A DNA stretch of 64,000 bases, taken from contig JAHCVI010000002.1 in assembly GCA_019096155.1 (NCBI GenBank), positions 1,302,001-1,366,000 of the forward strand, given 5' to 3'. Below the pieces are notes generated by a model. It did no database searches and had not been told where the DNA came from. It worked only from the letters and a program-made list of their open reading frames with translations. Positions 32,958 to 43,604 of the stretch are shown one piece after another. Both the position numbers and the translations under genes were made by a program. Every line of letters starts with the position of its first letter. Position 1 is the stretch's first letter. Source of the stretch: Staphylotrichum longicolle. Taxonomy: Eukaryota; Ascomycota; Sordariomycetes; Sordariales; Chaetomiaceae.

Positions 32958-34490
32958 ATGTCCTTCATCCAAGACCCCCGCCTCCGCCAGCGCTGGAACC
33001 AGCTCTCCCACACCACCGAGGCCGTCACCTCGGACGCGGCCGCCGGCATCTGGACTTTCGGCCACCGTTACGTCACCCCGTGCCTGGGCTCCGTGTGCGA
33101 CGCGCTCGACGCCTGCGCCGGCCACGCCTTCTGCCTGGGCGGCAGCCGCGACGAGCGGGCGCGGCGGGCGCGCGAGCGGGACCGCGGCGCCCGGGGGTTC
33201 ACGCCGCGGCGGCGCACGCGCCGAGTACAGCTTCGACTTTTACGACGACTGGGAGGAGGATTTCGCGGGGGAGTTTTTGGGGGTTGATGGGGACGGAGAC
33301 GGGGATGGCGGTGGCGGGGGGGGGGAGGGGGTGGTGGTGGTGGTGGCGGGGTTGTTGGGGGGCTGGGGAGGGAGGGGGAGGACTGGGATCGGTTGCTTGC
33401 CGGGACGGGGTCGGCAGGGAGGTACGGGTCGATGGGCGGCGCGGGGGACGTGGTGGATCAGCCGAGGAGGAAGAGGGGGATGAGTTATGAGACGAGGAGC
33501 GGGGTGAGGAAGGTGTCCGGGGAGGAGGATCCAAATGTGATTCCGCGGACGGCGCCGTTGGGGTTCTTGGGGAGGCTGCCGTTCAAGATTGTGGGGTCGC
33601 TGAGGTATAAGCCGTCGGCGGCAAATTTGAGGGAGCATCCTGCTGGCGGCGGGATGGGGTTGGAGTCGTCGCATGGAGATGGGGGAGGGGTGGAGGAACA
33701 TGAGCCGTTGCTGGGGACGAGTGACGAGGATGATGAACGGCGCCTCCAGAGCAGGGCATCGCCACAGCAGCGGCAGAGAGCACGGAGTGATACGACCACG
33801 TCGGGCGACACGTCGAGCTCATACCGGTCCAGAGGAGATTTGTTTCCGAGCGACGGCGAAGGAGACGAGGACGCAGTGCCGCTGGATGATGAGTTTACGG
33901 TGGCGTTGGAACGGGTTGACGACCGGGGCAGCACCAAGACTCGCAGCAGCAAGGGGAAACGGCCGGCCGACAGGGACAGGGATAAGGGCCTGTCAAGAAC
34001 AATCTCACGAACCACCATCTCCTCGACGAACACACCAGATGAATCCAGGTGGGACAGCAACCCGGTTTCTCCCTCCCGGGGATTGGAAGACGCGGTACAG
34101 GTACAGGTTCCCTCGATGGAAGACCTCCAGCGCGAAGAAGAACAGGCCGAGAGGGAAGAATATGAAGAAATCGAGCGGCGACGGCTAGCCGCTTCCCAAT
34201 TAGCGATCCAGCGCGGACTCAGCAGGGACGATCTCCACGATACGCCCGAGACGCTTGATGAGACGAAGGGCGACTCTCCGGACCGGGAACCACTCGACCA
34301 GTCGACCCAAGAGTTCGGCCCGCTAGTAAATGGAACTACAATCGGCGATACCCAGCTAAACGATGTGGAGGAGTCCAAACCTTCACCAGCGACACCGCCA
34401 GAACCCGCTCTCCCACCGACAAAGTCGATGAACGGCGAGGCGCGGCGCGAGAGCACTTTTGTGCCAGCACGGCTGCCCCACTTTGGCTGA
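32958..34490 (+). CDS. Conserved fungal protein of unknown function, two frameshifts
   Basis: I do not recognise a function. The product would be about 510 aa. It begins MSFIQDPRLRQRWNQLSH and includes a Cys-containing segment (HRYVTPCLGSVCDALDACAG), a stretch AEYSFDFYDDWEEDF, then LLAGTGSAGRYGS, a GFLGRLPFKIVGSLRYKPSAANLREHP block, and a long polar, Ser/Glu/Arg-rich C-terminus with a charged helix (LQREEEQAEREEYEEIERRR). No transmembrane segment is visible. The frame shifts twice: near 33,193-33,201 (one base too many, probably in the GGGGG run) and near 33,367-33,378 (one base too few in a G/A run). The shifts cancel. A G-rich low-complexity tract (33,291-33,381, poly-Gly) lies between them. 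The end at 34490 is clear. Confidence 0.75.
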
Positions 34491-35389
34491 AGGTGGGCAG
34501 GCGCAGATATGGATGAGAACGGAACGATTATTATGCACTTGAAATAAATGGTTTATGATTGACTGACTACGGGTGCGGCTTCGACAGGGTCGCGGAGCTC
34601 CAGAAGAAGATACGGGGCGGGAAGGAAGACAAATACTGCGATGTTGCCTTGGACTCTGTGTTATTTAGGTTCGGCTTTGATATCCTGGTGTTTGGTAGTC
34701 TTTTTAGAGCGCCGCCATGCGTGATGATAGATGTTGTATGATTACTAGGTCCGGTGGTGAGGGTAGTTGCGACAACTTGTATCCTCGTTTTGGTGTTGAA
34801 TGGGTGGTCTGATGCTGCTCAACTACACTTGAGATACCGCCTGGTCAAACCTATCCAGCAACTGATCGGAACGCTTTGCATTAAGTCTGCTCCCTTCTGC
34901 ACCAGGGAATGTTTGGTGTCCTGGTGAGTCTGGTGAGGTGAAGTCGCGATCGCGATCAACCCCCCTGAATTGGAGCTGCACGCCCACTGACATGCAGATG
35001 CCTCGGCTCCTCCCCGCAGCGCGCATGCTTCCCCGCATCTTGGTTCCCAGGGGCCAGGATGTCGGGCCCACATGGTGCGAAACAGGGCTCAACTGCTTGC
35101 CTTCCTTTCTTCTTTGGGACGTCAAGTCGCGATCCGGGGTCGCGGGAGGGACGGGATGGTTCCTGTTTTCCGATTGAGGCATTGCTTGTGACCGGAAATA
35201 AATTCATCTTGTCTTCTTACACTGGCCTGTGTTCTCTTGATTTTTCCTCCATCATCGTTCTCTGTCCTGAACTTCTCAGGTTTCAAACCATCCTGACTTC
35301 CTGACCCCGACTTACATCCACCGATCTTATTCCCCGTCCATTTCACTTACACCACCACCACTGTTGAAACCACCACATAACCACCCATC
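34491..35389. other. Intergenic: upstream of the nitronate monooxygenase gene
   Basis: Both neighbours are on the plus strand. No supportable gene. The last 60 bp before 35,390 are C/A-rich leader-like sequence. Confidence 0.55.
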
Positions 35390-36448
35390 ATGTCCCCCTC
35401 CGGCCCCATCACCACCCCCCTCACAACCCTCCTCGGCATCCGCCACCCCATCCTCCTCGCCGGCATGGCGCGCACCTCCAACGGCCGCCTCGCCGCCGCC
35501 GTCTCCAACGCGGGCGGCCTCGGCGTCATCGGCGGCTTCATGTACACGCCGTCGCAGCTGCGCGACATCGTCGCCGAGCTCAAGGCCCACCTCGCCTCGC
35601 CCGACCTGCCCTTCGGCATTGACCTAGCCCTGCCGCAGGTCGGCGGCAACGCGCGCAAGACCAACCACGACTACACGGGCGGCAAGCTGGACGAGCTGAT
35701 CGACATCACCATCGAGTCCGGCGCCCGGCTCTTCGTCAGCGCCGTGGGCGTGCCGCCCGAGCGCGTCATCAAGCGGCTGCACGACGCCGGCATCCTGGTC
35801 ATGAACATGGTGGGGCACCCCAAGCACGCCGTCAAGGCGCTCGAGCTCGGCGTGGACATGGTGTGCGCGCAGGGCGGGGAAGGGGGCGGGCACACGGGGG
35901 ACGTGGCCAACAGCGTGCTGATCCCCGCCGTGGTGGACGTGGCGCGGCAGTACCGGCCGGCGATGCTCAAGGGGCAGACGGCGCTGGTGGTGGCGGCGGG
36001 CGGCATCTCGAACGGGCGGGGCCTGGCGAGCTCGCTGATGCAGGGCGCGGCGGGCGTGTGGGTGGGCACGCGGTTCGTGGCGAGCGAGGAGGCCGGGTGC
36101 AGCGAGGAGCACAAGAAGGCGGTCGTGAGCTGCGGGTTTGAGGGGACCGAGCGGACGCTGGTCATCAGCGGGCGGCCGCTGAGGATGAAGACCAACGATT
36201 ATATCCGCAAGTGGCACGCGCAGCCGAACAAGATCCAGGAGCTGTGCAGCAAGGGGGTCGTGCCGCTCGAGCACGACATGGACCAGGGCAACGAGATTGA
36301 CCTGCCGCATCTCATGGGCCAGGTGGCGGGGGCCATCAAGAAGGTGCAGCCGGCGGGGGAGATTGTCGACGAGATGGTGGCCGAGGCTGTCGATATGCTG
36401 AAGCTGGCCAACACGTACTTGAGCGGGAACAAGGGCAGCAAGCTGTAA
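35390..36448 (+). CDS. Nitronate monooxygenase (2-nitropropane dioxygenase family)
   Basis: FMN-dependent TIM-barrel enzyme that oxidises alkyl nitronates such as propionate 3-nitronate to carbonyl products and nitrite; probably detoxifying. Single exon, 352 aa, usual length. Motifs: HPILLAGMA at the N-terminus, GGLGVIGGFMY, a LPFGIDLALPQVGG strand, then MVCAQGGEGGGHTGDV (the His of GGHTG is at the position of the family's catalytic base), VVAAGGISNGRGL and GAAGVWVGTRFVASEEA, which binds the FMN phosphate. The start ATG is preceded by CCATC. No frame break despite very GC-rich sequence. Confidence 0.93.
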   Translation: MSPSGPITTPLTTLLGIRHPILLAGMARTSNGRLAAAVSNAGGLGVIGGFMYTPSQLRDIVAELKAHLASPDLPFGIDLALPQVGGNARKTNHDYTGGKLDELIDITIESGARLFVSAVGVPPERVIKRLHDAGILVMNMVGHPKHAVKALELGVDMVCAQGGEGGGHTGDVANSVLIPAVVDVARQYRPAMLKGQTALVVAAGGISNGRGLASSLMQGAAGVWVGTRFVASEEAGCSEEHKKAVVSCGFEGTERTLVISGRPLRMKTNDYIRKWHAQPNKIQELCSKGVVPLEHDMDQGNEIDLPHLMGQVAGAIKKVQPAGEIVDEMVAEAVDMLKLANTYLSGNKGSKL

Positions 36449-37128
36449 CTTTGTATTCTAAGATATCCATCTATGGGTGTGGTTGAGTGGCATGAGATGT
36501 TATTTGCATAGGACCCTGCATGAAATGAAGTAGAAGCAAGACCACAACATCGTGTAATCTGTCCGGTATGCAAAATGAAGCTCTCAGGCACTGACCCAAG
36601 CCACCCAGCAATGGCTGGCAGAGAGCCAAACTTCCAAGGGATGTGCTTTCCGCTGGGATAAGCCGGGACTTCCAACCCGGACTGAATATGACGGATCAGG
36701 AGATGCCCGAGTTGCACATGTCTGAATCCGCACTTCATCATCTCGTGTCCCAAGACAGCCCCGGTCCTGAAGTCTCGCATCAGCCGCGAAGCGGCTTGAG
36801 TTGGGATGTGCATGTCGGCTGTCGAGGTGGTCCCGGGCTGTGCCACTTGGAGACACCAAACGAGCCGGAATCGCCACGTAGTACTTGCACCGAGATGTGA
36901 ACCTGCATTGGAAGGCTGGAAGTGCCTTGTAAAGGGGTGTCCGGCCGGGCGGTGTCGGGACTGCGGTAGGCGAGTGAGCGTCCTCGCTCGTCAAGATGCT
37001 GTCAAATGCCGAGATGTCCTCGGAGGTGAGAATCGTGTTTTAGCACATATGAGCAGCCCGGGAGACCTCGTGTCCAGAGGCATTTTCAAGTGATGGTTGG
37101 ATTCGTCCAGATCAAGCTTCCTGATCGG
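36449..37128. other. Intergenic: convergent 3' ends
   Basis: About 680 bp between the tail-to-tail nitronate monooxygenase and naa20 genes. No supportable gene. Confidence 0.6.
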
Positions 37129-37756
37129 TCACCACACGTCGCTGGGGTCGACCTCGTGTTTCTCGCCGTCGTCCCTGACATGCTCCTTCTTGACATCCCT
37201 CTTCATGGGTTTGCGCATATCGTAGGCATCCTCGCTCGAGAGGCTGGGGTCGGTCGAGTGCTCGCCGTAGTAGTCCTTGACGACTCGGAAGACGCTGTAG
37301 CCCATGTTCTTGTAGAAGGTGATGGCCTTGTAATTGGTGACGCGCACGAACAGGTCGACAAACCACGCGTCGTTGGCGTCGGCAGCCACCTCGAGCTGCT
37401 CGGTAAGCAACTTGCCAATACCGAGGCGGCGGGCTTCCGGGGCAACGGTCACGGCCGTGATGTGGGCGTGCCAGGGCAGGTAGTGTTCTGAGAAGCGGTA
37501 GACGTCGGGCGAGGACTCGAGCTTGCCCATGACTGCGGAGGAACAATCAGCCACCGACACAGCCAAGACAAAAACAAGATGCCCTACTGTAGCCGATAAT
37601 GTTGCCATGCTGGTCCTCGGCGACCTGGAAGAGTGAGGGCCACTTTGCATAGTACTGCAGGTAGAAGCCGAGCTCATACGTCTCGGTGAAGGGGTCGAGA
37701 TTGCATTTTGACAGTTTGTTGAGGTCGTCAGGCCGAAACCGGCGGAAGTTGGCCAT
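37129..37756 (-). CDS. naa20: N-terminal acetyltransferase B catalytic subunit Naa20 (Nat3)
   Basis: GNAT-fold catalytic subunit of NatB, which acetylates nascent proteins starting Met-Asp, Met-Glu, Met-Asn or Met-Gln at the ribosome. Exons: 37588-37756 and 37129-37532; the intron splits the Ile codon of GYIMGK. Product 190 aa. The N-terminus MANFRRFRPDDLNKLSKCNLDPFTETYELGFYLQYYAKWP is the Naa20 signature region. Exon 2 carries HAHITAVTVAPEARRLGIGK, the acetyl-CoA-binding R-x-x-G-x-G/A motif being RRLGIGK, and then YKAITFYKNMGYSVFR. The charged tail is typical of fungal Naa20. Confidence 0.96.
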
Positions 37757-38601
37757 GGCTGGCAGTCGGGTTGGGCTGCGGGCCAAGGTCGGGTTCGCAA
37801 TGCCTCTCTTTGGAAAAAAAGAGGCTTTGGCAGCAGCGTGTGGAGGTTGAGAGCTGTTGGAGGGTTGGAGAGGGGCAGACAGAGCCGTGCAATTGTTGTC
37901 TGGCTTGTGATTGGCCGCCTGTATTCCTGCCCCTGGCGGTGCCCCTCCACACAAGCACACCAGCCAGGCGGTCCTGCAATCCCACGACCCTGGGACCTGT
38001 CCCTCCCTGGCGGGCTGCTCTGCCGGGCCCGAAAACGGGACGCGGAACAGCAGCCTGCACCTGCAGCGACTGCTTGACTGAAAAATACCTGACTGCAGCC
38101 CGACCACACTGCAACAGTTCAGGTTGTTGCCGTTAAGACTAACACATGTTCCTTGCACGGCAACCTGAATGTGTTGTTGACACAACTCTCAGCGGGCATA
38201 ACATTCCGCCCCTTACACAGTCCTAGTGGGAATAATTGAAACAGGCCAGGGTGAGCCTGTGACATCAGCCAGGCTTTGTCGTATTTTCCTTCCCGTCGTA
38301 CCAGGGCGATACCAGAGCGATACCAGGACCATACCAGGACCCGATCCACGCTCCCAGCTATAGACCGCGTTGCCCTGATATACCACCCATTTCCTTTGCG
38401 ACGCTGTTTCTGCGCGACCGACAACTCAGTGTCTGCCACAGCAACCGCAAACAAAAAAAAGCAGCCGACCCGACTCAGACCTGCGCGTCCCGCACAACAC
38501 TCCGACGAAATTACGGGAACGGCGGACCGACAAGATCCAGCACCTTGACGACCTGCACCAACCACCCCGCGCCCACACACACCACCAACAGACCACTCAC
38601 C
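37757..38601. other. Intergenic: divergent promoter region
   Basis: About 850 bp between head-to-head naa20 and the unknown gene at 38,602. It contains three close GCGATACCAG/CCATACCAG words (38305-38340). No gene. Confidence 0.55.
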
Positions 38602-39876
38602 ATGTCCTCCCCACGCACTCCGCGCCATTCGCGCCATACATCTCTCGACTTCCCGTCCAACGCCTCCTACGCCTCCTACTCCCCGCAACAAGACCGCCGC
38701 CAGTCCAAGGCGTCGTCGTTCAATGACTCGTCCATGGACCTGGGCATCTCCGCCGGCACCGGCGGCGGCGGGGACGGAGGCGGTGGGCTGGGGAACCTGG
38801 CCGACGAGTTGGCGGGCGCATTCTCCGACGGGGAAGATGACTACGACGGGTACGAGGAGGGCCCTTATGACGATCAAGATGAGGAGGATGAGCAAGCGAG
38901 CCAAGGGCGGGCGCCGGGGATACATCTAGAGGACGCAGGGGAAGACGAGACAAGAGAAGGAGGGAAGGAGGACGGCGTACGGAACAGCGGCGTGGACGTG
39001 GAGGGCCCGTCTGGGGCAACACGGAGTCCCACGGGCAAAGGGAGTCTCGGGTTGCCGACGTCAAACGGGCGTGGGCACCGGCGGAAGGGCAGCGAGTACG
39101 ACGGGAGCGAATACGGCAGCGAGTCCGACCTCGAATCGCCCGGGATGCCGCCCAAGCTGGTCGAGAAGATGGACGAAGTCGAGTCCCTCGCCCGGCGGGG
39201 CACCGAAAGCAACGGCTCAGCAGCCGACGGCGCAATCAAGCGCGTAACCGACAGTCTCCGCGATCTCGGCTCCCAAGCTGGCGTCGAAGGCGGCGCAACA
39301 CGGTCAGTCCCCTCTCCCCTTCCCTTGACCAAACACTAACCCAACCGAACTAACCTCCGCTCAACCAGCCTCATAACCGCTCACACGGCCCTCACCACCC
39401 ACCTCACCCACCAAACTCGCCAGCTCCACAACCTCACCTTCCCCATCCTCTCCCCGCTCGCCCCGCCGCCCACCGAAGAGACGATCGACGCCCTCCTGCC
39501 CATGCTCCTGACCCTCACGGACCTCCTCCCGCACCCCTCCGCCCCGGCCCTGCAGTCCCTCGCCTCCCTGCACGCCCTGACCGCCGACCTCGCCCAGTCC
39601 CTCAACTACCTCTCGGACACGCTGCACATGTCGCGCCAGACCACCACGACGGCCACGCGCCGCCTCAAGAGCGCCCGCGACCTGGTCGCCGAGATGCGCC
39701 GCGACGAGGAGCTGCGCGAGGAAGGGGAGCGCTGGCTCGACAAGGGGAGGTGGGGCGACCGCCTCGCCCGCCGCGAGTGCGCCCTCGTCTGCGGCGAGGT
39801 CGTCGGCGGGTTCGAGAAGGTGTGCGAGAGCTGGCGCGAGAGGCTGATGAAGCTGGATGAGTCGTCGCAGGCGTGA
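38602..39876 (+). CDS. Conserved fungal protein of unknown function, acidic N-half and helical C-half
   Basis: I cannot assign a function. Exons: 38602-39302 and 39369-39876 (the intron splits an Arg codon), 402 aa. Residues 1-190 are disordered: Ser/Arg-rich start (RTPRHSRHTSLDFPS), a Gly run, acidic clusters (DGEDDYDGYEEG, DEEDEQ) and a Ser/Gly stretch with EYDGSEYGSESD. From about residue 195 the protein is helical, with MPPKLVEKMDEVESLA, a Leu-rich segment (LLPMLLTLTDLLP) and a C-terminal ECALVCGEVVGGFEKVCESWRERL motif whose conserved look suggests a real domain. No membrane segment or targeting signal is visible. It may be a cytoskeletal or scaffold protein, but that is only a guess. Confidence 0.82.
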
Positions 39877-40369
39877 TTCTTTTCTGGGATGGTGCTAAGG
39901 GGGGTGGGTGTTAACATCGGAAAGAGTTGGGGGGATACTTTTCTTTGTTGTGTGCTTGACGGATGGATGCATATACGGGTTGCGGTTGCGGTTGCGGTTG
40001 CGGTGGTGGGTTAATACCACGATATACACATTATACCACAGATGGCGTTTTGGCAGGGAGGGAGATATGAAGGGGGGATGGCTACGGCGATGCTGGCAGG
40101 GGACTTGATGATTGGTTGGCATAGACCGAACAGGCTTAGAACTGGGCAGCGAGCGGAACGGCGCCGGCATATCTGGGGAATAGACGAAGTAATGAGGCTT
40201 GCTTAGCAGGTCTTTTGACAGGAGCGTTGAATTGGGATGAGATGCGGTGACTGGGCAGAGCTGGGACACATCACGGGGCCTAGCCTCAGGGACACATTTG
40301 CCCTGCCAATGCAACACAAAGTCTATGACAGGACAGGGGCATGAGCTGGTCTACGAGTTCTATCCAACC
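39877..40369. other. Intergenic: convergent 3' ends with (TTGCGG)n
   Basis: About 490 bp between tail-to-tail genes. It holds a four-unit TTGCGG repeat at 39979-40003 and no gene. Confidence 0.65.
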
Positions 40370-43300
40370 TTAATCGGAGTCTTCATCCGATCCCGATGCG
40401 TAGGATCCCTCCTCTCCGTCATCGTCCTCATCCTCATCTTCCTCCTCCTCTTCTTCCTCGTCCTCGTCGTCCGCCTTGAGCCCATAATCGTCGTAGAAAT
40501 GCGAGAGTGTCTGGACCTGCGTCTTGTAGCCGGCGGCAGCAAGCGCCTTGACCATGTTCTGTTTTCACCTCGTCAGCCTTGCCAGCCCCAATCATCTCAG
40601 GAGAAAGAAGAAAAGAAAAAAAACTCACCTCCTCCATGATCGGCGCGCACGTCACCACGACGTTACTCCTCCCCGGCTCAAACACGGGCAAGATCACCTC
40701 CCTCATGACGGCCCTGATCTCCTCCTCGCCCACCTCCCTGACCCTCGCCAAGATCTTGCGGTTCCACCCCGGCTCCAGCCCCCTCACCACGCCCACGACG
40801 TAGTTCTGCTGCGCCGCGGGCCGCCATGGTCGCCTGCTCCTCGGCGGCGGCGAACACGACGCCGCTCACGCGCCCTCGACGAGGTGGCGGTCGAGCGGCG
40901 TCTCGCCCGACGCCAGCCGGGCCACGGTCGCGCGGCTTGCCTCGATGGCCTTGCTCGCGTCGGGCGACCGGTACACCTTGAACTGGATGTAGCCGCCGTC
41001 GACCTCGCGGGAGAAGGAGACGCCGTAGGCGAGGCCGTTGCCGCGGACCGCGTTCCACAGCGGCCCTCGACCGCCTCGAGGTAGCCCAGCGCGACGAGGT
41101 AGGCGGGCAGGCGCGGGTCCGAGTAGGACTGCAGGCCCGTCGCGGTGCTGACGCTGTACGACGAGTCGAGCGTCGTCATGGGGATGACGACGCTGCCAAA
41201 GGTGCCCGGCGGACGCCTTCGGCGCGCTGAGCATGGAGTGGAGCTTGGTGATGGGGAGGATCGGGGCCGTAGGGTTGAGGGAGGGGTGCGAGGTGAGGTG
41301 GTCCCACGCGGCCACGGGGCTGGGGAGGTGGGCGACGTCGGCGGTGACGAGGACGCGCATGTTGGAGAAGGTGAAGAGGCTCGCGCGGAGCTCCTCGAAC
41401 CAGGCAAGGACCGTGTCGGGGTCCTTTTCGATGAGCTTTTTGAGGCGGCGGAGGTAGACGGCCTTGACGAGCGTTCGCTTGGCGGCGAGGTAGGACTCGG
41501 GCTTGAAGTGGATGGCCATGTCGACCTCCTGTGCCATGGCGCGTCCGTCGCGCTTCGCCTCGGGGATGTCCGCGAGGGCCTTGACGATGGCGGCCTTGAT
41601 GCGGACCGGGTCGAAGATGATGTCGAACATGAGGGTGCGAAGCCAGCTGATGATGGTGGCGTACTTGTCCGGTTCGACTTGGAACTGGATGGCCACGCCC
41701 TCATAGTCGCCTAGGCGCGCAGACGAGCTGATGTGATAGCTGATGGTGTCCTTCTCAAGCTGCTTGACCACCTCCTCGAACTCGAGGCGCTTGCCGTCCC
41801 GTGTTACCGGGGAATTGAAGAAGTTGTCAGCGAACAGAGGCAGGAGAGGCTTGTACTTCATGAGGGTTTGTGACATGCCGACATGGACGGTGAGGTGTAC
41901 AAAGTTGGTAGGGACATCCTCAAACTGCACGAAAAGAGGCAGCCCCTCGGCCGCTGCGTCAATGGCTTTCTGGGCAGAGTTGTCCAGGACGCCCAAGCTC
42001 CGCGCCTTGCCCGACCTCGCTGTTGCGGACTCGATAAAGTGGATGGAGGTTGTGCCGGGGACAGGCCACTGATCAAGCACCTCAGGCGGGATCGGCTTGT
42101 CGTTGTTCTTCTTCGCACTATCGAGCTTCTCCCTCAGTTTCTCGAGGCCCTCCTTTCCAAGCTCCTCTCTCCGCTTGGCCAGCCGCTCTTCCTCATTTGC
42201 CTTCAAAGTGTCGGCGAGCTTCATCGACGGCTTGCCTAGGATCGAGATGTGGTGGGCATCCGAGATCCATTTCTTCAAGAATTCCCTCCACTGGTCTTCG
42301 GTCCAGCCATCAAGGACGTCGTATTCGCTCAGGGACTCCAGGTCTCTCAAAGTGGTGCCGCTGCGCTTCCCGAAGAGGTAGTCGGTGATGATGTTGTTAG
42401 CGTAGAACGACTCGGAACCTTCGGCTTGGAGCTTCACTTGGCGTTTTTCACGCTGAAGACACTCCCTCATGTAGTCCATATCAAGGGGCTTCGAAGCGAC
42501 TTCCTTGAGAAGAGAGATGAGACGCTGCTCGACGAAGGCCAGCTTCTCAGTGGCCACGCCGGTCGGCTGGAACCAAATGACCGAGTTTGGCCTGCTATCC
42601 CACCAGTATGTGACAGAGCTTGCCAGTTGCTCCTTTTCAACCATGACATTTTCAATCACCGATACCGACGATCCGCAGAGGTACGTCATGATAATGTTCA
42701 CGGCCGTGCCTTGGATCTGGTCGATGCAGCTGGGGCCGAAGAAAGCCACGACAACGTCGCCGGTGGATTCGTCCTCTTCGGGAAACTCGACAGTCTCGAC
42801 GATGGTCTTCTCGAGAGGCGGCGGCTGGGCCGAGTCCACAAAGGGACGCTTGAAGTCAGGGTTAGGAGGCGGGATGTCGTCCTTGATGCTCTCCTCGAAC
42901 TCGTCGAGGATCCTCAAGAGGTCGTCGTGATCAGCCTCGCCAATGATGATGATGGCCAAGTTCTGCGGCTGGTACATGGCTTTGTGGAAATCCCGGATCC
43001 TCTGCGGCGTCAACACTCTGAGTGCTTCCATCATGCCTCCGGTCTCGTATCGGAAGCCGATGTTCTCCGGGTAGAGAAGCCGCCGAGCACGGAGATCCAT
43101 GAGCTCGTTGCTGCTGTACTGGAGAGCCTGCATCTCGGAGTAGACGACTCCGGCATCGTTACCCTCGCCGTCAATGTGGTGGACTTCGGTAACACAGGCA
43201 TCGTCGGTGATGTTGGGGACGACGACATGCTCCAGATAGACGGGCAAGATCTGAGCAAAGCCCTCCCAGCCAGCCGTCTCGAGCGTGTAGGCCGTGTGGT

Positions 43301-43604
43301 CGACAGCGGTCCAGGCGTTCGTGTTGGAGTAGGCGCGGCCGGCCAGCTTGTCCAGCAGCCCCTTGTACCGATAGCTCTTGGAGCCCATGAAGATGAGGTG
43401 CTCCAGGGTGTGAGGTGCACCCGAGTCGTCAAAGATCTCGGTGGCTAGGGTGAAGTAGCCGTTGATCTTGGGGCCCTTTCGGTCGGCCACAATGACCTGC
43501 ATGCCGCTCCTCTCCGACTCATACTGGGTGATGGTGGTCGGGGCATAGTCGGTGCGGAAGCTCTGGACCTTGCGGAACCGGGGCTTCTGGTGTTGGGCCG
43601 TCAT
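40370..43604 (-). CDS. M16C zinc metallopeptidase (Cym1/PreP-related, cytosolic type), four frameshifts
   Basis: Large M16C-type peptidase of the kind annotated as uncharacterised zinc metalloprotease in fungi. Exons: 40629-43604 and 40370-40558, 1054 aa once the frame is followed. Inverted zinc motif HTLEH gives His65, Glu68 and His69, followed by TEVHHIDGEGNDAGVVYSEMQ with the distal Glu region. There is no mitochondrial presequence, unlike cym1. The first 800 residues are one frame; the last part of exon 1 breaks at about 41,203-41,214 (extra base), 41,063-41,067 (missing G), 40,867-40,870 (missing base, creating a premature TGA) and 40,818-40,820 (extra C). The shifts cancel and the family-like VRGNGLAYGVSFSREVDGG and NYVVGVVRGLEPGW are recovered. 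The tail is extremely acidic (EEEEEEEDEDEDDD). Confidence 0.88.

Noticed and set aside
42249..43448. A 399-codon plus-strand frame opposite the M16C gene
   Set aside because: Shadow; the minus strand carries the HTLEH zinc site.
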